From assembly GCF_001458175.1 (NCBI RefSeq), contig NZ_CYPW01000040.1, positions 261,105-325,104 of the forward strand: a stretch of 64,000 nucleotides of DNA. The letters are read 5' to 3'. A program made the translations under genes and the position numbers. Origin of the DNA: Shimia marina. Its GTDB lineage: Bacteria; Pseudomonadota; Alphaproteobacteria; Rhodobacterales; Rhodobacteraceae. The notes beneath the pieces were generated by a model, which was not told the DNA's origin, did no database searches, and saw only the letters and a program-made list of their open reading frames with translations. Below, one piece after another: positions 43,642-51,720 of the stretch. How positions within the stretch are numbered: the stretch's first letter is position 1; every line of letters starts with the position of its first letter.

Positions 43642-44781
43642 ATGGTTGCAGAAGGTCCTCTGGCGGGGCGGCATGCGTGGATTGACACGCTGCGCCTGTT
43701 TGCCGGAATTTCCATGATTGGTCTGCATGTGAGCGCAGATGCGCAGGGGCAGCCCTTCCCGGAGGCGACGCCGGCGGAGCGCGTTGTGCCGATGCTATTG
43801 CGCACGGTGCTTTATACCGCCCGCACGGAGCTGTTCCTGATAGTGTCTTTGCTGCTTTTGTTGATGGCACAGGCGCGGCATCTGCGCAGCTATGGCGTAG
43901 TGATACGGGATCAGGCGCGGCGCCTGTTGGTGCCCTTCGTGTTCTGGACGGTGTTTTATGCGGGGTTTGGGCTGATCAAGGCGCAGGCGTTTGGCTATGG
44001 CGCGGCGCAATTGGACAGGGTGACTTCCGTGCAGGGCTGGCTGGGATTCCTGCTTCTGGGGGATGTAAAATACCATATGCATTTTATCCCAACGCTCTTT
44101 GGTCTGGTGCTGATGTATCCGGCCTATCAAAGCGCGCGCAAACAGCCCGTCTGGGGGTTTTTGATTTTGGTTTTTTTGTTTTTAAAGAGCGCCTTGGAGG
44201 GTGAACTTTACTCTCTTTTGTGGGGCGGCGATGTGCTGCCATATGTGGTGCGCGCGGTGAAAATTCTGACCTATGCAGGCTATGGGTTTCTGGCGGGCGC
44301 TGTTTTGGGACTTTGGGAGCGCAGCACCGCGCAGGTGCGCGCAGAGTGGTTTGCGCCGCTGGCGCTGGTGGCGGTGGCGTTGTTTGCGGTCAAGCTCCTG
44401 GCGACGGTGCAGGTTGTGATGCAGGGGCGATGGGATCTGACAGATCCGGCCGCCTATTGGGCGGACTATATGATGCCGGCCGTGCTCTTGCTCCTGTGTT
44501 TGAGCCGCGCAGATCGCAGCTGGCCCCGTTGGGGCAGTCGTTTGGCGCGCTACACTTTTGGGCTTTATCTCTGCCATCCGATGTTTCTGGATCTGGCGGA
44601 GATTGCCCTGAGCGACAGCGCGCTTTCGCCAACAGCGCTGATGGTTTTGGAACTGCTCTGGACGGTGCCAATGACCGGTTTGGCTGTTTGGGGCTTGGCA
44701 GGGTGGCGCGGCACGGCCTGGACGGTGGGGCTTGGGCCGCTGCCCGGCATGGGCCGCCGTCTGAAGCCGCAAGATATCTGA
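43642..44781 (+). CDS. Membrane acyltransferase (acyltransferase-3 family)
   Basis: About 379 residues from ATG 43642; a TTG at 43597 would add 15 residues and neither has a strong ribosome site. Ten or so membrane helices. The N-terminal HAWIDTLRLFAGISMIGLHVS holds the family's conserved arginine/histidine region, and QARRLLVPFVFWTVFY is the second landmark; FGLYLCHPMF near the end contains a conserved His. Such enzymes O-acylate or succinylate exported carbohydrates (OafA, OpgC, ExoZ). Followed after 13 nt by the STAS-nucleotidyltransferase gene. Confidence 0.9.
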   Translation: MVAEGPLAGRHAWIDTLRLFAGISMIGLHVSADAQGQPFPEATPAERVVPMLLRTVLYTARTELFLIVSLLLLLMAQARHLRSYGVVIRDQARRLLVPFVFWTVFYAGFGLIKAQAFGYGAAQLDRVTSVQGWLGFLLLGDVKYHMHFIPTLFGLVLMYPAYQSARKQPVWGFLILVFLFLKSALEGELYSLLWGGDVLPYVVRAVKILTYAGYGFLAGAVLGLWERSTAQVRAEWFAPLALVAVALFAVKLLATVQVVMQGRWDLTDPAAYWADYMMPAVLLLLCLSRADRSWPRWGSRLARYTFGLYLCHPMFLDLAEIALSDSALSPTALMVLELLWTVPMTGLAVWGLAGWRGTAWTVGLGPLPGMGRRLKPQDI

Positions 44782-44794
44782 AAAGGAGTGTGCA

Positions 44795-46297
44795 ATGCTC
44801 ACCATGAGCGATGATCACGGGCGGATCACCGTCATCAAACTGGCCTGCAGCCGATTGACCTCTGCGGATTTTGGCACGCTGCGACGGGCGCAGGTGCAAG
44901 CCGTGCAGCGCGGGCGCAGCGCCTTTCTTGTGGATTTGAGCGCGGTGCGGCGGATCACCCGATCTGGGTTGGCGGGGCTTGTCGAGTTTCAGAGCGCCGC
45001 GCCGCGTGAGGTGGTGATTGGCTATTTTGGGGCCTGTCCGGCGGTGGCGCGAGAGATTGACCGTTGTGCGCTGTCACGGCTTCTGACCGTGTTTGAAACG
45101 CGCGAGGCGGCACTTGCGGCCCCCGCGTTTCGGGCGCGGCGGCTTGCCGGGATGAAAGCTGTGGTGCTTGTGGCCGGGGCAGGCCGGCGTATGGCACCGT
45201 TAAGTGCGCAGACGCCCAAACCATTGCTGGATCTGATGGGGCGTCCGGTGCTGGAGCATGTGATGACACATCTGGCGGGATTTGGACTGCGGGATGTGCT
45301 GATCAATCCCGGACACCTCGGACCGCAGTTTCATGCACGTCTGAGCAGTGCGGGGCTGCGGCCGGTGCAGTTTTTCAATGAAGGGCGCTACCTTGGGCCA
45401 CACTGGCAGGCCGCGCCTTTGGGCTCCGCGAGCACGTTGCTGGCCATGCAGGCGCAGCTGTCAGCTTTTGATGAGGATTTTGTCGTCATGTGCGGGGATG
45501 CGATCAGCACCGTTGATCTTGCGGAGATGGCCTCCTTGCATCGGCGCAGCGGTGCGGATGTGACCCTTGCAGTACAGCAGGTGCCGCGTGATGCGGTACA
45601 AAATTACGGCATCCTTGAGATTGATGCGCAGGCGCGTGTGACCGGGTTTGTGGAAAAACCGACGCCAAAGCAGCCACCGTCCCGCCTTGCCAGCACCGGG
45701 ATCTACATTTTTCACCCACGCGCGCTGCGTCATCTGGCCTATGGGGCGCCGCAGGACATTGCGCATGATCTCCTGCCAGCCATTTTGGCGGCGGGGGGGC
45801 GCATACAGGCTTATCAGGGGGCATTTGACTGGTGCGATATTGGCTGCCCGCGCGACTATTTTCTGGCCAATTCACGAGCCTTGCGGGGATTGCTGCCGCA
45901 GATCACGCCGCAGGGGCGCGAAATCCGGCGTCACGTTTGGGCGGCACCGGGGGCGGTTGTAGCACCCCGGGCTGTGATTGTCGGCCCCTGTTTCATTGGC
46001 GCGGATGCGGTGGTGGAAGCGGGGGCCAAGCTCGAAGGCCCCACGGTGATTGGCGCGGGGGCACATGTTTCAAGCCGTGTTCTGGTGCGGCGCTCCATTG
46101 TGATGGCACAAACCGCTGTGGCGCCGGGCAGTTGGGTGGATGACATGATTGTCAGTGGGGATTGGGCCGTGGATCACCGGTTTGCCGATGGCAGTGAACA
46201 GCCGCAAGAGCCGATGGAGGGCGTGAACTGGTGCGGCGATCGGCCCATTGCGGCACATAACCGGGATGTCACACCGGAGTGGAGGGTGGCGCAATGA
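44795..46297 (+). CDS. STAS domain fused to sugar-phosphate nucleotidyltransferase with left-handed beta-helix
   Basis: 500 residues, AAGGAG ribosome site. Three parts: a STAS domain (about 5-112; LVDLSAVRRITRSGLAGLVEF, where the usual D-S-S-G-L is T-R-S-G-L), an NTP-transferase domain (about 119-350; VLVAGAGRRMAPLSAQTPKPLL, VMCGDAIST, GFVEKPT, DWCDIGCPRDYF) and a C-terminal hexapeptide-repeat helix (about 370-450). The nucleotidyltransferase resembles mannose/glucose-1-phosphate activating enzymes and should supply an NDP-sugar. The N-terminal STAS fusion is unusual and suggests control by protein contact. Next gene overlaps by ATGA. Confidence 0.88.
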   Translation: MLTMSDDHGRITVIKLACSRLTSADFGTLRRAQVQAVQRGRSAFLVDLSAVRRITRSGLAGLVEFQSAAPREVVIGYFGACPAVAREIDRCALSRLLTVFETREAALAAPAFRARRLAGMKAVVLVAGAGRRMAPLSAQTPKPLLDLMGRPVLEHVMTHLAGFGLRDVLINPGHLGPQFHARLSSAGLRPVQFFNEGRYLGPHWQAAPLGSASTLLAMQAQLSAFDEDFVVMCGDAISTVDLAEMASLHRRSGADVTLAVQQVPRDAVQNYGILEIDAQARVTGFVEKPTPKQPPSRLASTGIYIFHPRALRHLAYGAPQDIAHDLLPAILAAGGRIQAYQGAFDWCDIGCPRDYFLANSRALRGLLPQITPQGREIRRHVWAAPGAVVAPRAVIVGPCFIGADAVVEAGAKLEGPTVIGAGAHVSSRVLVRRSIVMAQTAVAPGSWVDDMIVSGDWAVDHRFADGSEQPQEPMEGVNWCGDRPIAAHNRDVTPEWRVAQ

Positions 46298-47139
46298 GGC
46301 TGGCGCGCACAGGGCAGGGGCTGGTCGCGGTGCTGCTGGCATGTCTGTTGGCTGTGCCCGCCCGACCACTGTTGGCGCAGACAGCGGAGGTGCAAGGGGC
46401 ACAGGCAGGGCGCGCGGCTGCGGCGTTGCCCCATCTGACCCGTGATCGATTTTGGATTTTGTGGGAACGCGTGCGTTATTTTGGCACGCATTGCCCCGCA
46501 GGTGCGACCTGTCAGGAGTTGCGCAGCTATTCCAGCAGGCCCCTGATCACCAACAACACAGGCTATATCTTTCGCCTGTTTGGTTTGCAGGAGGGGCCGG
46601 ATCCTGAGAGCGATGTGCCCAAAGATCAAGCAGGCGCGCCGCAGGTCTGTCAGCCGGATGCCGCGCGCCGAATGCTGGGATTTGATCCGCTGGCCTTACC
46701 CAAATCGGTGAAAGGCGAAGTGCTGCGCGGGATTGAGGCACTGCATCTGGATATCACCGGGCTCAAGGCGCCGCCAGGTTTCGGCGCTGACTTCGGTCGT
46801 CAGCTGCAGGGAGAGTTTGTCAGCAAGCTTTCTGCGGCGGGATTGCGCGTGGTCAGTAAAGAAGAGCTGTCGCGGCTGCCGGGACAGCCGGTGCTCAACA
46901 TCTATTTTTCTTTTTCCGATCCTGAGGACCTTTGTGATTACACCTATTCGGTTTTTGCCAGCCTGGCGCAGGACGTGCTTTTGGTGCGGGATCTGCGCAT
47001 CAAAGTGGCGGCGGGCGTGTGGTCTTACTCCACGGGCAATACGGCCAAGGATCATCAGGGCACGGAAGCAGATGCGATCATGCGGGTGGTCGATGCGTTG
47101 ATCCAAGCGCATCGGGAGGTCAATACGCCTTCGCGGTGA
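46294..47139 (+). CDS. Exported protein of unknown family (polysaccharide locus)
   Basis: 281 residues from ATG 46294 (overlaps the previous stop; GGAGGG upstream). Signal peptide to about residue 29 (LLAQ). Four cysteines in the mature part (CPAGATC, about 67-73; VCQPD about 110; DLCDYTY about 225) could form disulfides. C-terminal domain (about 135-275) with LNIYFSFSDPEDLCDY and VWSYSTGN has an alternating strand/helix pattern like small periplasmic secretion factors. I do not recognise a family. Its place between the nucleotidyltransferase and the synthase suggests a periplasmic assembly role. Confidence 0.75.
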   Translation: MRLARTGQGLVAVLLACLLAVPARPLLAQTAEVQGAQAGRAAAALPHLTRDRFWILWERVRYFGTHCPAGATCQELRSYSSRPLITNNTGYIFRLFGLQEGPDPESDVPKDQAGAPQVCQPDAARRMLGFDPLALPKSVKGEVLRGIEALHLDITGLKAPPGFGADFGRQLQGEFVSKLSAAGLRVVSKEELSRLPGQPVLNIYFSFSDPEDLCDYTYSVFASLAQDVLLVRDLRIKVAAGVWSYSTGNTAKDHQGTEADAIMRVVDALIQAHREVNTPSR

Positions 47140-47189
47140 ACCATAGAAATCAATGCCGTTGTCTGACACCGTTGAGAAAGTTTCAGTCC

Positions 47190-49061
47190 ATGAAAACGCC
47201 CTACTTCAAGGCCTTTGAGAGCCGGAGGCCCCGGTTCAATTCCCCTATGACGCCTGTGCAAAGACGCCTGTGGCATGGATTGGCCGGGGTCAGTGCTGCC
47301 AGCGGCGCGCTGTATCTCCATTGGCGCTGGACCACCTCCTTGAACCCTGATGCACTGTTGTTTTCAGCATTGGTGGCCGGGGCGGAGACGTTGTTTTATC
47401 TTGGCGCACTGCTGTTTACGTTTGATATCTGGGACGAAGGCGACACGCCCCAGCAGCCGCCCCCCAAGATGCGTGAGGCGGCGGGATTGGACGGGGCGGC
47501 GGGGCCCATTGCGGTGGATGTCTTCATCACCACCTATGACGAGCCGCCAGAAGTGGTGGCGCCTTCGGTGCAGGAGGCCAAAGCTGTACAGGTGCCAGAG
47601 GGGGTGGGCATGCGCATCTGGCTTCTGGATGATGGCAACCGCGCCCAGATGGCAGATTTGGCGGCGCGTGAAAACATCGGCTATTTCGCGCGCGATACAA
47701 ATGAGGGTTTCAAAGCGGGCAATCTGCGCAATGGGTTGTTGCAGACATCCGGCGATTTTGTGGTGATCTGTGATGCGGACACGCGGTTGTTTCCACGGTT
47801 TCTGCACAATACGTTGGGCTATTTCTGTGACCCTCAAGTGGCCTGGGTTCAGACGCCGCATTGGTTTTACGATCTGCCAGAAGGGCAGCCCTGGGCCGCG
47901 TGGCTCGCTCGGCATCTGGGGCTTTCGCCGAAGGGCACGCTGGCGCGCCGGGGAGGGGGGGCGCTGACATGGATCACGGGGCGGTCTCATGTCGGCAGCG
48001 ATCCATTCATGAGTGATCCGTTGATGTTCTTTGATGTGATCCAGCGGCGGCGCAATCGTAATGGGGCGGCGTTCTGTTGTGGGGCGGGATCCATCCATCG
48101 GCGGGAGGCGGTGTTTGACGCGGCGCTCAAACGTAAGGCCTGCGCGGTAGGCAGGCTGGAGGTGGCGCGCGCGCTTGCGGGGCTGACTGTGCAAGATCAG
48201 CTGAGGGCGGTGCCGCTGGAACCTTATAAATTTCATGTCTCAGAAGATCTTTATACTTCGATCTTGCTGCATGAGGATTCTACGGCAGGCTGGCGCAGCG
48301 TCTATCATCCGCAAGTGGAATCGCGGATGCTGTCGCCGATGAGCCTTGAGGCCTGGGCAGGGCAGCGCTTGAAATATGCCGGGGGCAGTTTTGACATCGC
48401 GGTGCGGGACAATCCGCTGTGGCGCAGGGGCTTGAGCTGGCAGCAGAAGCTGCACTATGGCGCGACCTTCTGGTCTTACATCAGTTTGCTTTGGGCGCCG
48501 ATCCTGTTGTTGGCACCGATGGTGTCATTGATCACAGGTGTGACTCCGGTGAAGGCCTATACAGTTGACTTTTTTGCGCATTTCTTGCCCGCAGTTCTGG
48601 CGGGGGAATTGGCCATGATCTGGGGGTGCAAGGGCCATGGGCTGGGCGCGGGACGGGTGCTTTCGGTGGCGGTTTTGCCGGTGCATATGCGTGCGCTTTA
48701 CTGTGTTCTGCGCGGGCAACGGCCGGGATTTGCGCCGACGCCCAAATTGCCCATGAGCGGCGCAGGACGTCGCCACGTTGTGCCACATCTGCTGGTTATA
48801 GCGGCAATGAGCGCTGCAGTGGCGATAGGGATCTGGCGCACGTGGAGTGGGGATCCGGGGTTCAGCCCACCGTTGCTGGTGATCAACCTGTTCTGGCTGA
48901 TGTGCAATATGATTTTGGTCGCACGCCTGCCGCTGGCAGCGTTGTTTCAAGGCGCTGTGCTGTCGCCGGATGCGGACGACATAGACGCTGAGGTGTCCTT
49001 TACGCCCAGATCTATGCTAGCTGAGAAGGAGGTGTTTCATGCCTGTCGATCGTCGATTTAG
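47190..49061 (+). CDS. Processive GT2 glycosyltransferase, cellulose/mixed-linkage-glucan synthase-like
   Basis: 623 residues from ATG 47190. Two N-terminal helices (about 28-45, 55-78), cytosolic GT2 domain, then about four to five C-terminal helices. Catalytic motifs of BcsA-type synthases are present: TYDEP (Asp117), DDG (147-149), CDADTRLFP (DxD 195-197), SED (351-353) and QRLKYA (392-397, the QxxRW position with Lys for Arg). AFCCGAGSIHRREAV matches the BcsA acceptor segment. No PilZ domain, and no BcsB or BcsC gene nearby. These features fit polymerising and exporting a beta-glucan such as the bacterial mixed-linkage glucan made by BgsA-type enzymes. Confidence 0.88.
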   Translation: MKTPYFKAFESRRPRFNSPMTPVQRRLWHGLAGVSAASGALYLHWRWTTSLNPDALLFSALVAGAETLFYLGALLFTFDIWDEGDTPQQPPPKMREAAGLDGAAGPIAVDVFITTYDEPPEVVAPSVQEAKAVQVPEGVGMRIWLLDDGNRAQMADLAARENIGYFARDTNEGFKAGNLRNGLLQTSGDFVVICDADTRLFPRFLHNTLGYFCDPQVAWVQTPHWFYDLPEGQPWAAWLARHLGLSPKGTLARRGGGALTWITGRSHVGSDPFMSDPLMFFDVIQRRRNRNGAAFCCGAGSIHRREAVFDAALKRKACAVGRLEVARALAGLTVQDQLRAVPLEPYKFHVSEDLYTSILLHEDSTAGWRSVYHPQVESRMLSPMSLEAWAGQRLKYAGGSFDIAVRDNPLWRRGLSWQQKLHYGATFWSYISLLWAPILLLAPMVSLITGVTPVKAYTVDFFAHFLPAVLAGELAMIWGCKGHGLGAGRVLSVAVLPVHMRALYCVLRGQRPGFAPTPKLPMSGAGRRHVVPHLLVIAAMSAAVAIGIWRTWSGDPGFSPPLLVINLFWLMCNMILVARLPLAALFQGAVLSPDADDIDAEVSFTPRSMLAEKEVFHACRSSI

Positions 49062-50367
49062 GCATGCTCCACGCCATCGTAACCGTGTGAGTGTGGCCTT
49101 TATGATTGGGGTTCTTGCCACCGCTGGTGTGGCGGTGGGCGCTGATGACTGGGGGCATGTGATGCGCCAGACCCGGCTGGGGGCCTTTCCGGACAGTGGC
49201 CAGGCGGCGCAGATGCCTGTGCCACAGCCCGCCCGTGGGCTGACTGCGCAGGATTGGCAGGATGCGCGCGTGGCCTGGGCCTATTTTGAGGCGCATTATC
49301 GCGCTGAGACCGGCTTTGTGGATGCTGTCTCACGCTATGCCAGCGCGACCCTATGGGATCAGGGCTCTTATCTGATGGCTTTGGTGGCTGCCGAAGGGCT
49401 TGGTTTGATCACGAGTAAAACCTTTGAGACGCGCAGCGCTGCCCTGCTGGCGGGGCTTGAGCGCCTGCCGCTTTTTGAGGGACGCTTGCCCAACAAAGCC
49501 TATGACACGCGCAGTCTGGCCATGGTGGATTACGAAAACACCCCTGTGCCTGAGGGCATCGGTTGGTCTGCGCTGGATGTGGCCCGTTTGTTGATGGCCT
49601 TACGTGCGCTGGAAATGCGCGCGCCGCAGTTTGGACCACCTGTGCGCCAGCTTCTGGCGAGCTGGGATCTTGGGGCGATGACAGCGGAGGGGCAGCTTTG
49701 GGGGGCGACACGCCACGCGGGAGAGACGGAGTATTTGCAGGAAGGCCGGATTGGCTATGAGCAATATGCTGCACGTGCGGCTGCCTTGTGGGGGCTGGAT
49801 TCGCTGTATGCCAGCACGGCACGCCCGATTTTGGCCTGGCAGGAGATTCAGGGCGTGCAAGTGGGCACTGATCGGCGGCGCGCCCGCAGCTTTGGCGCGA
49901 TCACTCCGGTGGCCAGTGACCCCTATCTGATGCAGGCGTTTGAGATGGGGCTGACTGCGGAGGCGGCGGTCTTGGCTGGGCGGCTCTATCAGGCACAGGA
50001 GGCCCGGTTTCTGGCCACCGGACAGTTGACCAGCGTGAGCGAAGACCACATCGATCAGGCCCCTCATTTTCTCTATGGCACGGTGTTTGGCAATGGCCGC
50101 GACTGGGCGGTTTTGAGTGAGGCGGGCGCACATTATCCACAGTTGCGCAGCATCAGTCTGAAGGCGGCGGTGGGCTGGGATGCGCTCTATGGCAGTGCAT
50201 ACACGCAAAAATTGCGGGCGGCGTTGCGGGATCTGGCCACGCCTGAGGGCTGGTTGGTGGGGCGCTATGAGGTGGATGGGCGGATCAATGCAGCTCTGAC
50301 GCTGAACACCAATGCGGTTGTGCTGGAAGCGCTGCACTACAAACATCGAGGCCCGTTGCTGCAATAG
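49039..50367 (+). CDS. DUF3131 protein, membrane-anchored or exported (1)
   Basis: 442 residues; GGAGG ribosome site, start inside the end of the synthase gene (23-nt overlap). N-terminal signal or anchor (about 18-35). The rest is a DUF3131 domain: ARVAWAYFEAHY, ASATLWDQGSYLMALVAAE, LPNKAYDTRSLAMVDYENTP, GWSALDVARLLMALRALE, QEGRIGYEQYAARAAALWG and a C-terminal LNTNAVVLEALHYK. These positions are shared with the second DUF3131 protein at 53914. The helical repeat pattern resembles (alpha/alpha)-barrel glycosidases, so a periplasmic polymer-binding or cleaving role is plausible but unproven. Confidence 0.88.
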   Translation: MPVDRRFRHAPRHRNRVSVAFMIGVLATAGVAVGADDWGHVMRQTRLGAFPDSGQAAQMPVPQPARGLTAQDWQDARVAWAYFEAHYRAETGFVDAVSRYASATLWDQGSYLMALVAAEGLGLITSKTFETRSAALLAGLERLPLFEGRLPNKAYDTRSLAMVDYENTPVPEGIGWSALDVARLLMALRALEMRAPQFGPPVRQLLASWDLGAMTAEGQLWGATRHAGETEYLQEGRIGYEQYAARAAALWGLDSLYASTARPILAWQEIQGVQVGTDRRRARSFGAITPVASDPYLMQAFEMGLTAEAAVLAGRLYQAQEARFLATGQLTSVSEDHIDQAPHFLYGTVFGNGRDWAVLSEAGAHYPQLRSISLKAAVGWDALYGSAYTQKLRAALRDLATPEGWLVGRYEVDGRINAALTLNTNAVVLEALHYKHRGPLLQ

Positions 50368-50432
50368 GTGTTGCAGAGCGGCGTGATAGCCGCACAGAGA
50401 GATGTGAAACACAGAGAGATGTGAGACAAAGA

Positions 50433-50459
50433 AAGGGCGCGGTTTCTGCGCCCTTTTTT
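50433..50459. terminator. Terminator between converging operons
   Basis: 8-bp stem (50433-50440 with 50448-50455), 7-nt loop, T-run of six on the plus strand and a short A-run before the stem, so it may serve both the synthase operon and the opposing adaptor gene. Confidence 0.88.
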
Positions 50460-50511
50460 GTTCTTAAGAGCTGCGCGGTTTTGCGCAGGGGGTGAACGCC
50501 AGAGTATCTCT

Positions 50512-51720
50512 TCAGAAAGCGGTAAAAATGGGGGTGGCCACGGTGCTGAGGATGTCAGACAGGCGTTGGGGGGGGAGTGCCACCGTCAGGGTGGAGCGTG
50601 TGCCGGCCGGCAAGCTGGCCAGTGCCTCCTGTGTCATGGGGGGCAACTCGGTTGTGGCAAAACGCAGAGTGAGGCGCATGCTTCCGGGTGTTTGAGCTGT
50701 GGCTTCTGAGCGGTCAATCACCTGGCCTTCAAGTTGACGCTGTGCCGGGGGGAGGCCCGCAAGCTGCATGGAGAGTGTTGTGCCAATGGGCAAAAGCTCC
50801 GCCTGCGCGCGGGGCAGATCCACATAGGCCTCATAGCGGGTTTCGTCACTTTGCAACACCTGTGCCAGCACCAGGTCTATGTCACGGGGCTCTGAGCCGG
50901 TCAGATCACGCAGGCGGACCAGTTGACCGTTCTGTGGCGCGCGCAGCCAGGGAGTTTCATTCTGAGAGGTCAGGGTTTGCAGGCGTTGTTCGAGAAGGTC
51001 GGCGCGGCTTTCCAACTGCTGCACCTCCTGCAAGATGATTTCGTGATGATCCTCCTGGAGCGATGCCAGGGCAAATTCGAGATCGCGGATCAGGTTTTCC
51101 AGCGTTTCGCGCTCCAGCGCGGCGCGCAGCTTCAGGATTTGGCGCACCGGGTCCTGCGTGGCCTTGGCGCGCATCAGAAGCTCCTCTACGGCTAGAGCGC
51201 TTTGCCGACGCAGGCTGTCGCGCCGATGCATCAGCCGCTCCTGCTTCAGGCGATGGCGGCGGTGTAGGTGGAGACATTCGGCCTGCAACGCCTCTGTGCG
51301 TAGGTCTTCGAGAGGAGGCGTTGGGGGCGACTCTGGCGGGGATATAAGGGTGTCCTCACCCATCAGAAGACAGGCACGGTGGCGCGTGTTGCGGCCCAGT
51401 TCGGCTTCGGTTTCGGCGATGGCGGCGCGCAGGCGGGGCTGATCAAAGCGGGCAAGCTTCTGCCCCTGTGTTACCTCCGCCCCCTCCGCGACCATCATGG
51501 CGGTCAGGGAGACCCCCGCAGGCAATACAACCGGGCTGACTTGTGCGGTGCTTTCAAACTGGCCGATGTGATGCTGACTCTGGATCACCGGGATGTGGCG
51601 GGCGAAGGCCCAGGCGCTGAGTGCGAGAAGGGCGCAGATCAGCAGAGCCCAGATCAGCCAGACCAAAGGGCGCAACGTTATGAAGCGGGGGGCGCGCATA
51701 TCAAGCTTGGGGTGTTGCAT
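50512..51720 (-). CDS. HlyD-like membrane fusion/adaptor protein (polysaccharide locus)
   Basis: 402 residues from ATG 51720 (AAGGTGG 6 nt upstream), overlapping the end of the pseudo-ABC gene by 20 nt. One N-terminal membrane helix (about 22-44), then lipoyl-type half motifs (VSPVVLPAGVSLTAMMVAEGAEVTQGQKLARFD split around residues 62-95), a long coiled coil (about 140-265) and a beta-barrel part. Resembles adaptors of type I secretion and of BgsB/Alg44-like glucan systems. Acts across the periplasm, presumably with its operon partner and the GT2 synthase. Confidence 0.87.
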   Translation of the reverse strand: MQHPKLDMRAPRFITLRPLVWLIWALLICALLALSAWAFARHIPVIQSQHHIGQFESTAQVSPVVLPAGVSLTAMMVAEGAEVTQGQKLARFDQPRLRAAIAETEAELGRNTRHRACLLMGEDTLISPPESPPTPPLEDLRTEALQAECLHLHRRHRLKQERLMHRRDSLRRQSALAVEELLMRAKATQDPVRQILKLRAALERETLENLIRDLEFALASLQEDHHEIILQEVQQLESRADLLEQRLQTLTSQNETPWLRAPQNGQLVRLRDLTGSEPRDIDLVLAQVLQSDETRYEAYVDLPRAQAELLPIGTTLSMQLAGLPPAQRQLEGQVIDRSEATAQTPGSMRLTLRFATTELPPMTQEALASLPAGTRSTLTVALPPQRLSDILSTVATPIFTAF

